This document shows, piece by piece, positions 18,042-26,591 of a DNA stretch of 59,464 nt. Each line of letters starts with the position of its first letter. Position 1 is the stretch's first letter. A program made the translations under genes and the position numbers. This DNA is from CAZFVY01 sp964522665 (lineage in GTDB: Bacteria; Verrucomicrobiota; Verrucomicrobiia; Limisphaerales; CAZFVY01), in NCBI GenBank assembly GCA_964522665.1, contig CAZFVY010000034.1, positions 1 to 59,464 of the forward strand. The letters are read 5' to 3'. Below the pieces are notes generated by a model that did no database searches, was not told the DNA's origin, and was given only the letters and a program-made list of their open reading frames with translations.

Positions 18042-18262
18042 TCCTGGGGTTCATCTCGGGTGGCCAGTAGCGCTTTGGCATCGTCGGCTTGATCGGCTGG
18101 CGTTTGGACCAAAATGCCCCCGGCCGCCAGCGAGTAACCGTCGATGCTCAACGCTGACAACTCATGCGCCACGGTGGCCTGGAAGCCCGCCGCCTCAAGG
18201 CGGGAGCGGGCCAATTGAGCGTCCGCGGCGTTGAACGCGGTAAAAACGGTTACCAATTCCAT
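18038..18262 (-). CDS. DUF2007 domain protein
   Basis: 74 residues from ATG at 18262, chosen over an upstream in-frame ATG at 18301 because GAGGGA lies 4 nt before it and the family start is MELVTVFTAFNAADAQLARSR. The strand-helix-strand pattern and ending ILVQTPADQADDAKALL match DUF2007. It lies 78 bp after the PIN/TRAM gene and overlaps the GlcD-like gene by 4 bases. Function unknown. Confidence 0.72.
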   Translation of the reverse strand: MELVTVFTAFNAADAQLARSRLEAAGFQATVAHELSALSIDGYSLAAGGILVQTPADQADDAKALLATRDEPQE

Positions 18263-18340
18263 ACGTCCCTCACGACTACTCCCGGCTGGGACGCGGTTCA
18301 ACCTTAATCACGACGCTTTGACCCGCCGACGCCAAGCCGC

Positions 18341-19351
18341 CTACGCCGCGGCGGGGGTCTTGACGTCGGCGAAAACGATCACGCCCGCGCCAGTCTGCAC
18401 TAGGCTCTGCACTTGCACCTCGATCTGCTTGCCTACCATGGCCTGGGCGTGGTTGACGACCACCATCGTGCCGTCGTTGAGGTAGCCGACCCCCTGCCCC
18501 TTGTCCTTGCCCTCGCGCACGATGCGCAGGCTGAGATTCTCTCCCGGCAGCAGAACCGTCTTCAACGCGGCGGAAAGTTCCTGCAGATTCACGCAGGCTA
18601 CGGACTGCAATTCCGCGACGCGGCTGAGGTTGAAATCGGTCGTGAAAAGCTTGCCGCCGAGCGCGCGCGCCAGCCGCACGATCTTGGCGTCCACGCCACT
18701 CTCCTCCGGGAAATCGCCTTCGTGGATCTTCAATTCGATCTTCGGATTCCGCTGAATCCGCCCCAACAGCTCGAGGCCCCGGCGGCCGCGGGCCCGCCGA
18801 ACCGGGTCGGAGGAGTCGGCCAATTGCTGCAGTTCTTTCAACACGAAACGCGGCGCCACGACGATGCCTTCGAGGAAGCCGCTCTCGATCAATTCGATGG
18901 CCCGGCCATCGATGATCGCGCTCGTGTCCAGCAGCAAAAGGTTCTCGGGCTTGTTTTGCGAAGAAAATCGGACGAACGGAATGATCAGGGAGAAATCCTC
19001 CTTGTTGCTGCGCATCGCGAGGACCATGCCGATGTAACTGAACCCGACGAAAAGCGACAAGCGGATCAACCAGCGGGTCGGCCTCTCGTCCGCGTAGATG
19101 AACAACTGCGAACGGTCCACCAGCCACGCGATCAACGTTCCCAGGGTCAGTCCAAACGTCGCCGCCGAGAACGCCCGCAACGAGAATCCTTTGAGCATCT
19201 CGTCGATCGCGATCAGAAAGCCGCCAAAACCGAATCCGATCATCACCCCCCACACCGGGCTGTCCACCATCTCGGGTTGCACCTGGCTGATCGCGTAGCC
19301 CCCGAGCGTGCAGAGACTCAAGAAAATAATGCGCAGGATCCAGAGTGACAT
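18341..19351 (-). CDS. Membrane-anchored PIN/TRAM domain protein (YacL-like)
   Basis: 336 residues. Four membrane segments fill residues 1-112. A PIN ribonuclease-type domain follows: LLLLDTSAIIDGRA places acidic residues D142 and D148, then GIVVAPRFVLKELQQLAD, GVDAKIVRLAR and LFTTDFNL supply the other acidic positions. A TRAM RNA-binding domain closes the protein (about 265-330, GQGVGYLNDGTMVVVNHAQ). This is the layout of YacL, a presumed membrane-bound endoribonuclease. GGGAG lies 7 nt upstream of the ATG. It follows mlaD by 13 bp. Confidence 0.9.
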   Translation of the reverse strand: MSLWILRIIFLSLCTLGGYAISQVQPEMVDSPVWGVMIGFGFGGFLIAIDEMLKGFSLRAFSAATFGLTLGTLIAWLVDRSQLFIYADERPTRWLIRLSLFVGFSYIGMVLAMRSNKEDFSLIIPFVRFSSQNKPENLLLLDTSAIIDGRAIELIESGFLEGIVVAPRFVLKELQQLADSSDPVRRARGRRGLELLGRIQRNPKIELKIHEGDFPEESGVDAKIVRLARALGGKLFTTDFNLSRVAELQSVACVNLQELSAALKTVLLPGENLSLRIVREGKDKGQGVGYLNDGTMVVVNHAQAMVGKQIEVQVQSLVQTGAGVIVFADVKTPAAA

Positions 19352-19364
19352 ACCTCAACTCCCA

Positions 19365-20339
19365 CTAGCGCTTCGGCGATGACGCGCCGGGCGGTTGATT
19401 GGTTTTGACTTCGTGCGGTTTCCAGAGAATTCCCCACAGCCCGCGGCGATTCAAGTTGTCACTGGTGACGGCGAGGTTGCTCGCGAGCAGGGAGAAGTCG
19501 GCTTTGATCTTCGCGTCCTCGATCAGGCCGCCGGCCAAACCTTTGCCCGAGTTCAAGTCATCCATCAGCTTCTTCAAACTCTCCGACGCCGAATCAAAAT
19601 TACTGACCGTGGCGGAGAGAGCCGGACGATTCGTTTGGATGAACCCATCGAGCATTTCGCCGAGATGATTCAGTTGCTCGGAGAAGGCGACCAGATTGCT
19701 GACCGAGGTGGCGATCGGCGGACGGTTGGATTCAACGAGGGAACTGAGTCCGGCCACCGTTTCGCGAGCGCGCTCGGAGACCCCGCGAAAATTCGCGATG
19801 CCGACGGCAAGGTTTGTCAACGTCGTTTCATTCAACACGATCCGGTTGATCTTATCGACCGCCGCGTTGACCTTCATCGCCGTTTCATCGATCCGCTTGA
19901 TGAACCCGGCGGTCGAGCGCGCCACCTCCTGGAGGTTGAACGGCTCCTGACACGCGACTTCCTGTCCGTTGGTAAGGAGCGGAGCATCGCCGACGCCAGT
20001 CGAGACCGCGACGAATTGATCCCCCAGGAAGCCCGACTGTTCGATGACGAAAACCGCGTTGGTGCGGATCGGAAAGCGTTGATCGATCCGGAGCCGGATC
20101 GTGACGCTCCGGCCATCCGCCGAAAGTTGCGGCTCGACCACCGAACCGATGGGGACGCCCGCCATCAAAACGGACGCCTTGGCCTTGATGCCGCCGACGT
20201 TCGTGGTCGTGAGGCGCAGTTCGTAGGTCTTGTGCAGCCAGTTCAGGCCTTTGCTGAAATTCAGAATCAACAAACCAAGCAAACCTAAGCAGACCACCAC
20301 GAACACGCCGACTTTCCATTCCAAGCGAGATTGACTCAT
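19365..20339 (-). CDS. mlaD: MlaD family substrate-binding protein (MCE domain)
   Basis: 324 residues. One N-terminal membrane anchor (VGVFVVVCLGLLGLLIL) is followed by an MCE domain (about 40-125: NVGGIKAKASVLMAGVPIGS and IEQSGFLGDQFVAVSTG). The C-terminal 180 residues are predicted helical with NRxx(I/L) repeats such as LVESNRPPIATSVSNL and FIQTNRPALSATVSNF. In the Mla system this protein forms a periplasm-facing ring that hands lipids to the permease. It starts 1 nt after mlaF. Confidence 0.9.
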   Translation of the reverse strand: MSQSRLEWKVGVFVVVCLGLLGLLILNFSKGLNWLHKTYELRLTTTNVGGIKAKASVLMAGVPIGSVVEPQLSADGRSVTIRLRIDQRFPIRTNAVFVIEQSGFLGDQFVAVSTGVGDAPLLTNGQEVACQEPFNLQEVARSTAGFIKRIDETAMKVNAAVDKINRIVLNETTLTNLAVGIANFRGVSERARETVAGLSSLVESNRPPIATSVSNLVAFSEQLNHLGEMLDGFIQTNRPALSATVSNFDSASESLKKLMDDLNSGKGLAGGLIEDAKIKADFSLLASNLAVTSDNLNRRGLWGILWKPHEVKTNQPPGASSPKR

Positions 20340-20340
20340 A

Positions 20341-21087
20341 TCAAAAGTAAATTTCTTTGGGGTTCGAAATCCCGTTTACAAATTGATGCACGATCGGGTC
20401 CTTTGACTGGAAGATTTCTTCCGTCGCGGCGCTCACATAAATGCGCCCGTCATAGAGCATCATGATCCGCTGAGCGACCGTCCGGGCGCTGCGCATGTCA
20501 TGCGTCACGACCACCGACGTCACATCCAGGCATTGACAGACGCGCACAATCAACCGATCGATGCTGTCCGCGACGATCGGGTCCAACCCGGTGGTTGGCT
20601 CGTCGTAAAGGATGATCTGCGGCCGGTGAATGATCGCCCGCGCCAAGCCGACCCGTTTGCGCATCCCGCCGGACAACTCAGACGGCTTTTTCTTCTGGGT
20701 GCCCGCTAATTCAACCATTTCCAGGGCCTCTTGCACCCGCGCGGAGATTTGGCCCGGCGTCAACTTCCGCTCGCGGCCGAGCAGGAAGCCAACGTTCTCC
20801 TCGACAGTCAAAGAATCGAACAAAGCCGCGCTTTGAAAGAGCATGCCGAATTTCCGGCGGACGTCCAGCAACTGGCGTTCATTCATCCGCGAAATGCTCT
20901 CGCCTTCGATCATGACATCACCTGAATCCGGCTGGATCAAGCCGATCAAGTGCTTGAGCAAAATGCTCTTGCCGCCGCCGCTTCGGCCGACGATGACGAC
21001 CGACTCGCCCTTCTCGATTTGCAAGTTGACGCCGTTCAGCACCGGATGAGCGCCGAATGCCTTCTTCAATTCGCGGACTTGGATCAT
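20341..21087 (-). CDS. mlaF: ABC transporter ATP-binding protein, MlaF type
   Basis: 248 residues from ATG at 21087, which shares one base with the mlaE stop (TAATG). Walker A GRSGGGKS is at 34-41, signature LSGGMRKRVGLARA follows, Walker B is IILYDEPTTGLDP and the switch region VVTHDM. The length and the partner genes fit the ATPase of the phospholipid transporter between inner and outer membrane. A longer reading upstream inside mlaE is rejected. Confidence 0.93.
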   Translation of the reverse strand: MIQVRELKKAFGAHPVLNGVNLQIEKGESVVIVGRSGGGKSILLKHLIGLIQPDSGDVMIEGESISRMNERQLLDVRRKFGMLFQSAALFDSLTVEENVGFLLGRERKLTPGQISARVQEALEMVELAGTQKKKPSELSGGMRKRVGLARAIIHRPQIILYDEPTTGLDPIVADSIDRLIVRVCQCLDVTSVVVTHDMRSARTVAQRIMMLYDGRIYVSAATEEIFQSKDPIVHQFVNGISNPKEIYF

Positions 21088-21851
21088 TACTTTACCAGCA
21101 GGCGGGTCAAAAACACTGTCAGGAAGAAATTTGTGATTAGAATCGAAATCGACGCGGAAACCACCGCCTCGGTCGTCGCCCGGCCGACCCCCTCGGCCCC
21201 GTCCCGGCACGTCAACCCCTTAAAAGTGCCGATAATCGCGATAATCCCCCCGAAAACGAACGACTTAATGATGCCCATTAATACGTCCACGTCGCCCGTG
21301 TAGCGCAACATGTTATACCAGGCATAGGCCGGATCGATGCCGAGCAGAAAGACGCCAACCAGGTAAGCGGCGGCGATCCCCACCGCAATCGATTCGGCCG
21401 TCAACAGCGGCAGCGCGAACAGGGTCGCCAAAAGACGCGGAACGACCAAATAGTCAATTGGATGGGTCGCCAAGGTCCGCAAAGCGTCGATCTGCTCAGT
21501 CACCCGCATGGTGCCCAATTCGGCCGCCATCGCCGCGCCGACTCGACCGGCCACCATCAAGGCCGTCAAGACCGGGCCAAGTTCGCTGCACATCGAGACG
21601 CTGACCACCGCCAGCGTGGCGGTGTCCATTTTCACCCGGTGAAATTGAATATAGGTTTGCACGCAAAGCACCATCCCGGTAAATCCGCCGGTGACGATGA
21701 CGACCGCCTGCGATTTAACCCCGATGAAATGAAGCTGCTCGATAACGTCCGACCAACGAATCGCGCGCGTGAAGATGGACCGAAACGCCTCAATGGCAAC
21801 AATCGTCAACCGACCAAGCCCGGATAAGGTTTCCGCGACCGGTTGTTTCAC
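21087..21851 (-). CDS. mlaE: MlaE family ABC transporter permease
   Basis: 254 residues with the MlaE/YrbE signature: FIGVKSQAVVIVTGGFTGMV, SVSMCSELGPVLTALMVAGR, VGAAMAAELGTMRVTEQIDA and ATHPIDYLVVPR. Five to six membrane helices are visible. The start is GTG at 21851 with no Shine-Dalgarno sequence, and a good -10/-35 pair ends only 5 nt before it. It opens the operon mlaE-mlaF-mlaD-PIN/TRAM-DUF2007-glcD. MlaA, MlaB and MlaC are not encoded in the window. Confidence 0.92.
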   Translation of the reverse strand: MKQPVAETLSGLGRLTIVAIEAFRSIFTRAIRWSDVIEQLHFIGVKSQAVVIVTGGFTGMVLCVQTYIQFHRVKMDTATLAVVSVSMCSELGPVLTALMVAGRVGAAMAAELGTMRVTEQIDALRTLATHPIDYLVVPRLLATLFALPLLTAESIAVGIAAAYLVGVFLLGIDPAYAWYNMLRYTGDVDVLMGIIKSFVFGGIIAIIGTFKGLTCRDGAEGVGRATTEAVVSASISILITNFFLTVFLTRLLVK

Positions 21852-21856
21852 AAAAT

Positions 21857-21885
21857 ACTATATAATATTTTTATCACCAATGCAA
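21857..21885 (-). promoter_or_regulatory. Putative mlaE promoter
   Basis: On the minus strand TTGCAT (21885-21880) is separated by 17 nt from TATAGT (21862-21857), within an unusually AT-rich stretch. Five bases separate the -10 box from the GTG start codon, which implies a leaderless transcript. Confidence 0.45.
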
Positions 21886-21895
21886 TGCGCATCTC

Positions 21896-21922
21896 TTAAC
21901 CGGGCCGAACGCCCGCGGTTAA
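21896..21922. repeat. Hairpin upstream of the mlaE promoter
   Basis: TTAACCGGGC (21896-21905) pairs with GCCC-GC-GGTTAA (21911-21922), 10 bp with a 2-nt bulge and a 5-nt loop. It lies just upstream of the mlaE -35 box, so it may be a regulator site or part of the clpC-side terminator zone. Confidence 0.35.
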
Positions 21923-22037
21923 ACGCGTTGTTCGATGGCCTCGAAGCAGCTCGCGGGCGGGCGCGGCTTTGATCTGCCGGCGCGATCCACCTTATCAGAC
22001 CGCGGGAACGGTCCGTTTGTTCAGTCAAACTACGCTT

Positions 22038-22077
22038 CGCTGGGCGCCACCGGCATGAACCGGCAGGCGCCCAAGCG
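22038..22077 (-). terminator. Hairpin downstream of clpC
   Basis: CGCT-GGGCGCC-A-CCGG (22038-22053) pairs with CCGG-CA-GGCGCCC-A-AGCG (22060-22077), 15 paired bases with small bulges and a 6-nt loop. It lies 41 nt after the clpC stop on the minus strand, where the operon would end. No clean U-tract follows. Confidence 0.45.
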
Positions 22078-22118
22078 AGCGGACGGACAAATCACTCAAC
22101 CACCCAAGCGGGGCGCGG

Positions 22119-24650
22119 TCATCCGGGCAACACAGCGTCGGACGCAGCCGCTTTCTGGACGAAAACCAGCTTGTCGCCCTCGACGGTCGCTTTGATCAGC
22201 TCCGACTCGTTAAAGTGGCCTTTCAAGATCTCTTCCGCCAGCGGGTCTTCCAGGTTCCGTTCGACCGCCCGACGCATCGGTCGCGCGCCGTAAGTCGGAT
22301 CGAACCCCTTCTCGACTAGGAAATCTTTCGCCTTTTCGTCGAACTCGACCTTAAGTTTTTTGGCCCGCAACCGCCCGAGCACTTTCTCAATCTCAAGGTC
22401 CAGAATCTGGATCAAGTCCGGCTTGGTCAACGACCGGAAGACGATCACATCGTCCAGCCGATTCAGGAATTCCGGCCGGAACGTTCGCTTGGCCTCATCG
22501 AGAAACCGTTCTTTCATCTTCTCGTAAGTGGCCTGTTCGCTCGCCGCGGTGAAGCCGATGGCGCCCTGTTTACGCGCGGTTTCGGCCCCAACGTTGGAGG
22601 TCAGCAAGATGATGGTATTGCGGAAATCAACCACTCGACCAACGCTATCGGTCAGTTTTCCGTCCTCCAATATCTGGAGCAGCATGTTCCATACGTCTGG
22701 GTGCGCCTTCTCGATCTCATCGAAAAGCACCACCGAGTATGGCTTCCGGCGCACCTGCTCGGAAAGCTGGCCGCCTTCTTCATAACCAACGTATCCGGGC
22801 GGTGACCCCCTCAGGTGGGAGATGTTTATATTGTCGTTTTTGTATATATTGTTGTGTTGGNNNNNNNNNNTGTACTCGCTCATGTCGAGTTGGATCAGTG
22901 ATTTCGCGTCTCCAAACATGTTTTCCGCCAAGGACTTGGCCAAGAGGGTCTTGCCCACGCCCGTCGGCCCAAGCAACGCAAACGTGCCGATCGGCCGTTT
23001 TGGATCTTTCAAATCCGTCCGTGACCGGCGCAACGCCTTGCAGAGCGCCGAGACCGCTTCGCGCTGGCCGATGACCACCCGCGCCAACTCTTCTTCCATC
23101 GACAGAAGTTTCTGGACCTCGCCCTGTTCCATCCGTTTGAGCGGAATTCCGGTCCATTTCGAAACCACTTGCAGGATGTCGTCCTCCGTCACGACCACGC
23201 GCTTCTCGTCGCGGTTCGCTTTCCAGGCCGCCAGGATTGTCTCGAGCTTTTCCTTCGCCTGTTTTTCCTTGTCGCGCATCGCGGCGGCGCCTTCAAAGTC
23301 TTGCTCCTTGATCGCCCGTTCCTTGCGAGACTTGATCTCTTCGATCTCGACCTCAAGGTTTTTGACATCCGGTGGACGGGTCATCGCGCCGATGCGCGCC
23401 CGCGAGCCAGCCTCGTCCATCACGTCAATGGCTTTATCCGGCAAAAACCGGCCGGTGATGTAGCGATCCGAAAGCCGGACCGCGGCTTCCAAAGCCTGCT
23501 CGGTGAGATCGATCTTATGGTGATCCTCGTATTTCGAGCGCAAGCCCTTGAGGATCAGCACCGCCTCATCGATTGAAGGCGCCTCGACTTTGACCGATTG
23601 AAAACGCCGCTCCAACGCCGCGTCCTTTTCGATATACTTCCGATACTCGTTCAACGTCGTGGCGCCGATGCACTGCATCTCACCGCGGCTCAGCGCGGGT
23701 TTGATGATGTTTGAGGCGTCCATCGTCCCTTCGGCCGAGCCGGCCCCGACGATTGTGTGCAACTCGTCGATAAACAGGAGAATGTTCTTCGCGCGGCGAA
23801 TTTCATCCATCACGGCTTTGATCCGCTCTTCGAATTGGCCGCGGTACTTAGTCCCGGCGACCATCAACGCCAGGTCAAGCGTGATGACGCGCTTCTCGCG
23901 CAAAAGCTCCGGCACGTTGCCGCGCGCGATCTCCTGGGCCAATCCCTCGACGATCGCCGTCTTGCCCACGCCCGCCTCGCCCAAGAGGACGGGGTTGTTC
24001 TTCGTGCGACGACAGAGGATTTGGATGACCCGTTCGATCTCGTTCTTCCGACCAATCACCGGATCCATCTCCCCTTTGCGCGCGATCTCCGTCAGATCGC
24101 GCCCAAACGCCTTGAGCGCCGGGGTCTTGACTTCACCTTTCTTCTCCTGGGCCTTTTCGCCCGGTTCGCCGCTCGCCGGCGCCTCTTCCGAAGCCGTGAA
24201 ATTCGGGTCCAATTCCTTCAAAATCTCCTGCCGGGTCTGCTCGATATCCACATCGAGATTCTTCAACACCCGGGCGGCGACGCCTTCCCCTTCGCGGAGC
24301 AGGCCGAGCAAAATGTGTTCGGTGCCGACATAGGTGTGATTGAGAGCCTTCGCCTCCTTCTGCGCCAACGACAGTACCTTCTTTACCCGCGGCGTGTACG
24401 GGATGTTGCCGATCATCTTTTGGTCGGGCCCCGGCCCAACCTGTTTCTCGACTTCCATCCGCACGGTCTCCAGGTCCAAGCCCAGTTTCTGGAGGACATT
24501 AACAGCCACCCCCTGTCCCAATTTAATCAGCCCGAGCAATAAATGCTCACTGCCCAGGTAATTATGGTTGAAGCGGTCGGCTTCCTTGCGCGCCAACGCC
24601 AGCACCTGCTGCGCGCGTGGCGTGAAATTATTCATGGCTTCATCACTCAT
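22119..24650 (-). CDS. clpC: ATP-dependent Clp protease ATP-binding subunit ClpC
   Basis: About 843 residues including four unknown ones. The Clp N-domain repeats occupy residues 1-150, then AAA+ module 1 (GEAGVGKT; ALSRGEMQCIGATT), a UVR-type middle domain (EQDFEGAAAMRDKEKQAKEK), and AAA+ module 2 (GPTGVGKT; VVLFDEIEKAHPDVWNMLLQ) with the C-terminal D2 domain. ClpC unfolds substrates for ClpP and in McsAB systems selects proteins marked by phosphoarginine. The reading frame is kept across the assembly gap, but about 15 codons next to it do not match the family. It follows mcsB by 277 bp on the same strand; that spacer holds no gene and includes TATGAT on the minus strand, a possible internal promoter. 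Confidence 0.93.
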   Translation of the reverse strand: MSDEAMNNFTPRAQQVLALARKEADRFNHNYLGSEHLLLGLIKLGQGVAVNVLQKLGLDLETVRMEVEKQVGPGPDQKMIGNIPYTPRVKKVLSLAQKEAKALNHTYVGTEHILLGLLREGEGVAARVLKNLDVDIEQTRQEILKELDPNFTASEEAPASGEPGEKAQEKKGEVKTPALKAFGRDLTEIARKGEMDPVIGRKNEIERVIQILCRRTKNNPVLLGEAGVGKTAIVEGLAQEIARGNVPELLREKRVITLDLALMVAGTKYRGQFEERIKAVMDEIRRAKNILLFIDELHTIVGAGSAEGTMDASNIIKPALSRGEMQCIGATTLNEYRKYIEKDAALERRFQSVKVEAPSIDEAVLILKGLRSKYEDHHKIDLTEQALEAAVRLSDRYITGRFLPDKAIDVMDEAGSRARIGAMTRPPDVKNLEVEIEEIKSRKERAIKEQDFEGAAAMRDKEKQAKEKLETILAAWKANRDEKRVVVTEDDILQVVSKWTGIPLKRMEQGEVQKLLSMEEELARVVIGQREAVSALCKALRRSRTDLKDPKRPIGTFALLGPTGVGKTLLAKSLAENMFGDAKSLIQLDMSEYXXXXQHNNIYKNDNINISHLRGSPPGYVGYEEGGQLSEQVRRKPYSVVLFDEIEKAHPDVWNMLLQILEDGKLTDSVGRVVDFRNTIILLTSNVGAETARKQGAIGFTAASEQATYEKMKERFLDEAKRTFRPEFLNRLDDVIVFRSLTKPDLIQILDLEIEKVLGRLRAKKLKVEFDEKAKDFLVEKGFDPTYGARPMRRAVERNLEDPLAEEILKGHFNESELIKATVEGDKLVFVQKAAASDAVLPG
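22811..22870. other. Assembly gap (10 N) and adjoining aberrant AT-rich stretch in clpC
   Basis: Bases 22861-22870 are N. The 45-50 bases on their left are strongly AT-rich, unlike the surrounding coding DNA, and translate to an Asn/Ile/Lys-rich peptide where ClpC proteins have about ten conserved residues between MSEY and GSPPGYVGY. I take this as erroneous contig-end sequence and not as a real insertion. Confidence 0.75.
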
Positions 24651-24927
24651 ATCATTCGTGCTCCAAGATGAAACGGATTATTCGGATTGTCCAGCCTTCG
24701 ACCCGCGAAAACCGCAGCCCATTTTTGGCTTCCCGATGTTCCCGTGCTTCTCATTCGTTATCATACGAAGCAAATCGCGTTCCGCTAATTTATTTTTAAC
24801 TATTTCTCGCGCGAAAGACAGCGGGAATTGACGATTCTCCTCGTCCACGTCGTGACGCGCGCGCCCAAAGCGGCCCCAGGCCGTTTCTATCGACAGCGCG
24901 CCGCTCGCCGCCCGCGCTTTCCGGACT

Positions 24928-26046
24928 CTACGACTTGGCCGGCGGTAGCGCGCCCGGCTCGGCGGTGGCGGCAGGGGGCGGCATTTTTGGCCGATGCACC
25001 GCGCGCAGTCGCTCCCGCAGCATATCGGCCCGCAGCAGGTCGCGCTCATCGGCGGCCAGCTTCTCGGAATACCGCTTTTGCAAATGGGCTGGCTGCGTGA
25101 TGATGAACAACTCGTCCACCAAACCACGCTCGACCCCGGAAAAAACTCCCAAGTCCACGCCCAATCGCATCAAGGAAAGGAGGTTCATCGTCTCTTTCGA
25201 CGAGATGCTATGGGCGTTCGCTAGGATGCCGTAGGCGCGCCCGATATGGTTGAAAACCATTTTGGGCTTCTTATCCAGCAGGTTGATCCGCGCGTTTTCC
25301 TCGTGCTCGATCAACTGCGAAAGCACCTTGCTGATGCGTTCGACAATGTCCGTTTCCACGTCGCCAAGCGTCATCTGGTTCGAGACTTGGAAAACGTTGC
25401 CCAAAGCTTCGGTTCCCTCACCGTATAGCCCACGGACCGCCAGACCGAGTTTATTGACCGCCTGGATGATCTGGTTGATCTGTTCAGCCAACACCAGGGC
25501 CGGCAGGTGCAGCATCGCGCTGACCCGAATGCCGGTCCCGAGGTTGGTCGGACACGCCGTCAAGTAACCGAGTTGATCCGAAAAAGCGTAATCGAGCTTC
25601 TTCTCCAGCAACGTATCGACCTGGTCGATCGCGGTGAACGCCTGCTTCAATTGCAACCCGGGTCGCAACGACTGCATGCGGAGGTGGTCCTCCTCATTGA
25701 TCATCACGCAGAGCGTTTCCTCCTTGTTGATGACCAAACCGCTCCCGGCGTTTTTCGCCGCGTGCTCGCGGCTGATCAAGTGGCGCTCGACCAAAATCTG
25801 TTTGTCGAGCGCGGTCAAGCTGTCCATCGACTCCGAAAACGCGCCTTCCATTTGCGGCAGGGCCTCGACCGCCGGCCGGATGGCGTCCAACGCCTTGACG
25901 CGGTCGCCTTTCTTGGCCCAACCCGGAAAGTGCCAGCCGTTGAGATTGCGCGCCAAACGAACCCGGCTCGAAAGCACGATGCGATCGTGGGCGCCGGCCC
26001 GCTGGCTCGATTCCGCGGGTGAAGAGAGAAACTCGTGGAGGTTCAT
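24928..26046 (-). CDS. mcsB: Protein arginine kinase McsB
   Basis: 372 residues, with the guanidino kinase fold. Start at ATG 26046 gives MNLHEFLSSP; an upstream ATG at 26073 would overlap mcsA. Visible motifs are IVLSSRVRLARNLNGWHFPG, AGSGLVINKEETLCVMINEE followed by DHLRMQ (catalytic NEEDHxR region), LGYLTACPTNLGTGIR and GVERGLVDELFI. McsB phosphorylates arginine residues to tag proteins for ClpCP. The ending is a short Pro/Ala-rich tail. The gene starts 4 bp after mcsA and is followed by clpC, the arrangement known from Firmicutes apart from the missing ctsR. Confidence 0.93.
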   Translation of the reverse strand: MNLHEFLSSPAESSQRAGAHDRIVLSSRVRLARNLNGWHFPGWAKKGDRVKALDAIRPAVEALPQMEGAFSESMDSLTALDKQILVERHLISREHAAKNAGSGLVINKEETLCVMINEEDHLRMQSLRPGLQLKQAFTAIDQVDTLLEKKLDYAFSDQLGYLTACPTNLGTGIRVSAMLHLPALVLAEQINQIIQAVNKLGLAVRGLYGEGTEALGNVFQVSNQMTLGDVETDIVERISKVLSQLIEHEENARINLLDKKPKMVFNHIGRAYGILANAHSISSKETMNLLSLMRLGVDLGVFSGVERGLVDELFIITQPAHLQKRYSEKLAADERDLLRADMLRERLRAVHRPKMPPPAATAEPGALPPAKS

Positions 26047-26050
26047 CGGC

Positions 26051-26560
26051 TTAGGTGGGAGCCAAGTTGGCAAATTTGGCCTTGGCTTGCTTGATTTCGT
26101 CCCGCAATTTCGCCGCTTGCTCGAAGTCTTCCTCGGTGATCGCCTTCTCCAGTTTCTTTTGCAACGTATTCAGCTTCTCCGCGAAATGCTGATTCTGCCG
26201 CCGCGCCTGGGGCACCTTCCCGACGTGGCGGGTTCCCTTATGCATGGTCTTAAGCAGGGCCTCCATCCCTTCGGCAAAGGTCTGGTAACACGCCGCGCAA
26301 CCGAGCCGGCCAGCTTTCTTGAAATCCGCCTGCGAAAAACCGCAGTTCGGGCACTTGATCCCGGCGGCCGGGCTGGCCTGCTCCATCTCCTGAGCCGCGC
26401 CCAAACCCAACAGCAGATCAGCCAGCGAAAAGCCGGTCGGATCGTCCACCCCTTTGGCCTTCGAACAGGCCTCGCAGAGGTCGATCTTCTTGGTCTTGCC
26501 CTCGATCATCTGCGTCAGATGGACCGTGGCAACATTTTGTTTGCAAATATCGCAATGCAT
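26051..26560 (-). CDS. mcsA: McsA-like zinc-binding activator with UVR motif
   Basis: 169 residues. Two zinc-ribbon pairs are visible: CDICKQ with CEACSK near the N-terminus, and CPNCGF with CAACYQTF in the middle. The C-terminal helix pair is a UvrB/UvrC motif (KKLEKAITEEDFEQAAKLRD). This matches McsA, the activator of the McsB arginine kinase. Its ATG lies 31 bp after ilvE and its stop is 4 bp before mcsB. Confidence 0.9.
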   Translation of the reverse strand: MHCDICKQNVATVHLTQMIEGKTKKIDLCEACSKAKGVDDPTGFSLADLLLGLGAAQEMEQASPAAGIKCPNCGFSQADFKKAGRLGCAACYQTFAEGMEALLKTMHKGTRHVGKVPQARRQNQHFAEKLNTLQKKLEKAITEEDFEQAAKLRDEIKQAKAKFANLAPT

Positions 26561-26591
26561 ACTGGTTCAGGAGCCCGCTTCGAAGCCTGCT

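Noticed and set aside
18276..19358. 360-codon frame overlapping the PIN/TRAM gene on the same strand
   Set aside because: The 18341-19351 frame has membrane helices, PIN and TRAM motifs; the other frame is Arg/Gly/Asp-rich without motifs.
22811..22860. AT-rich stretch as a possible intein, insertion or foreign DNA in clpC
   Set aside because: It touches an N-run, is only about 50 bases long and replaces conserved residues; an assembly artefact is simpler.
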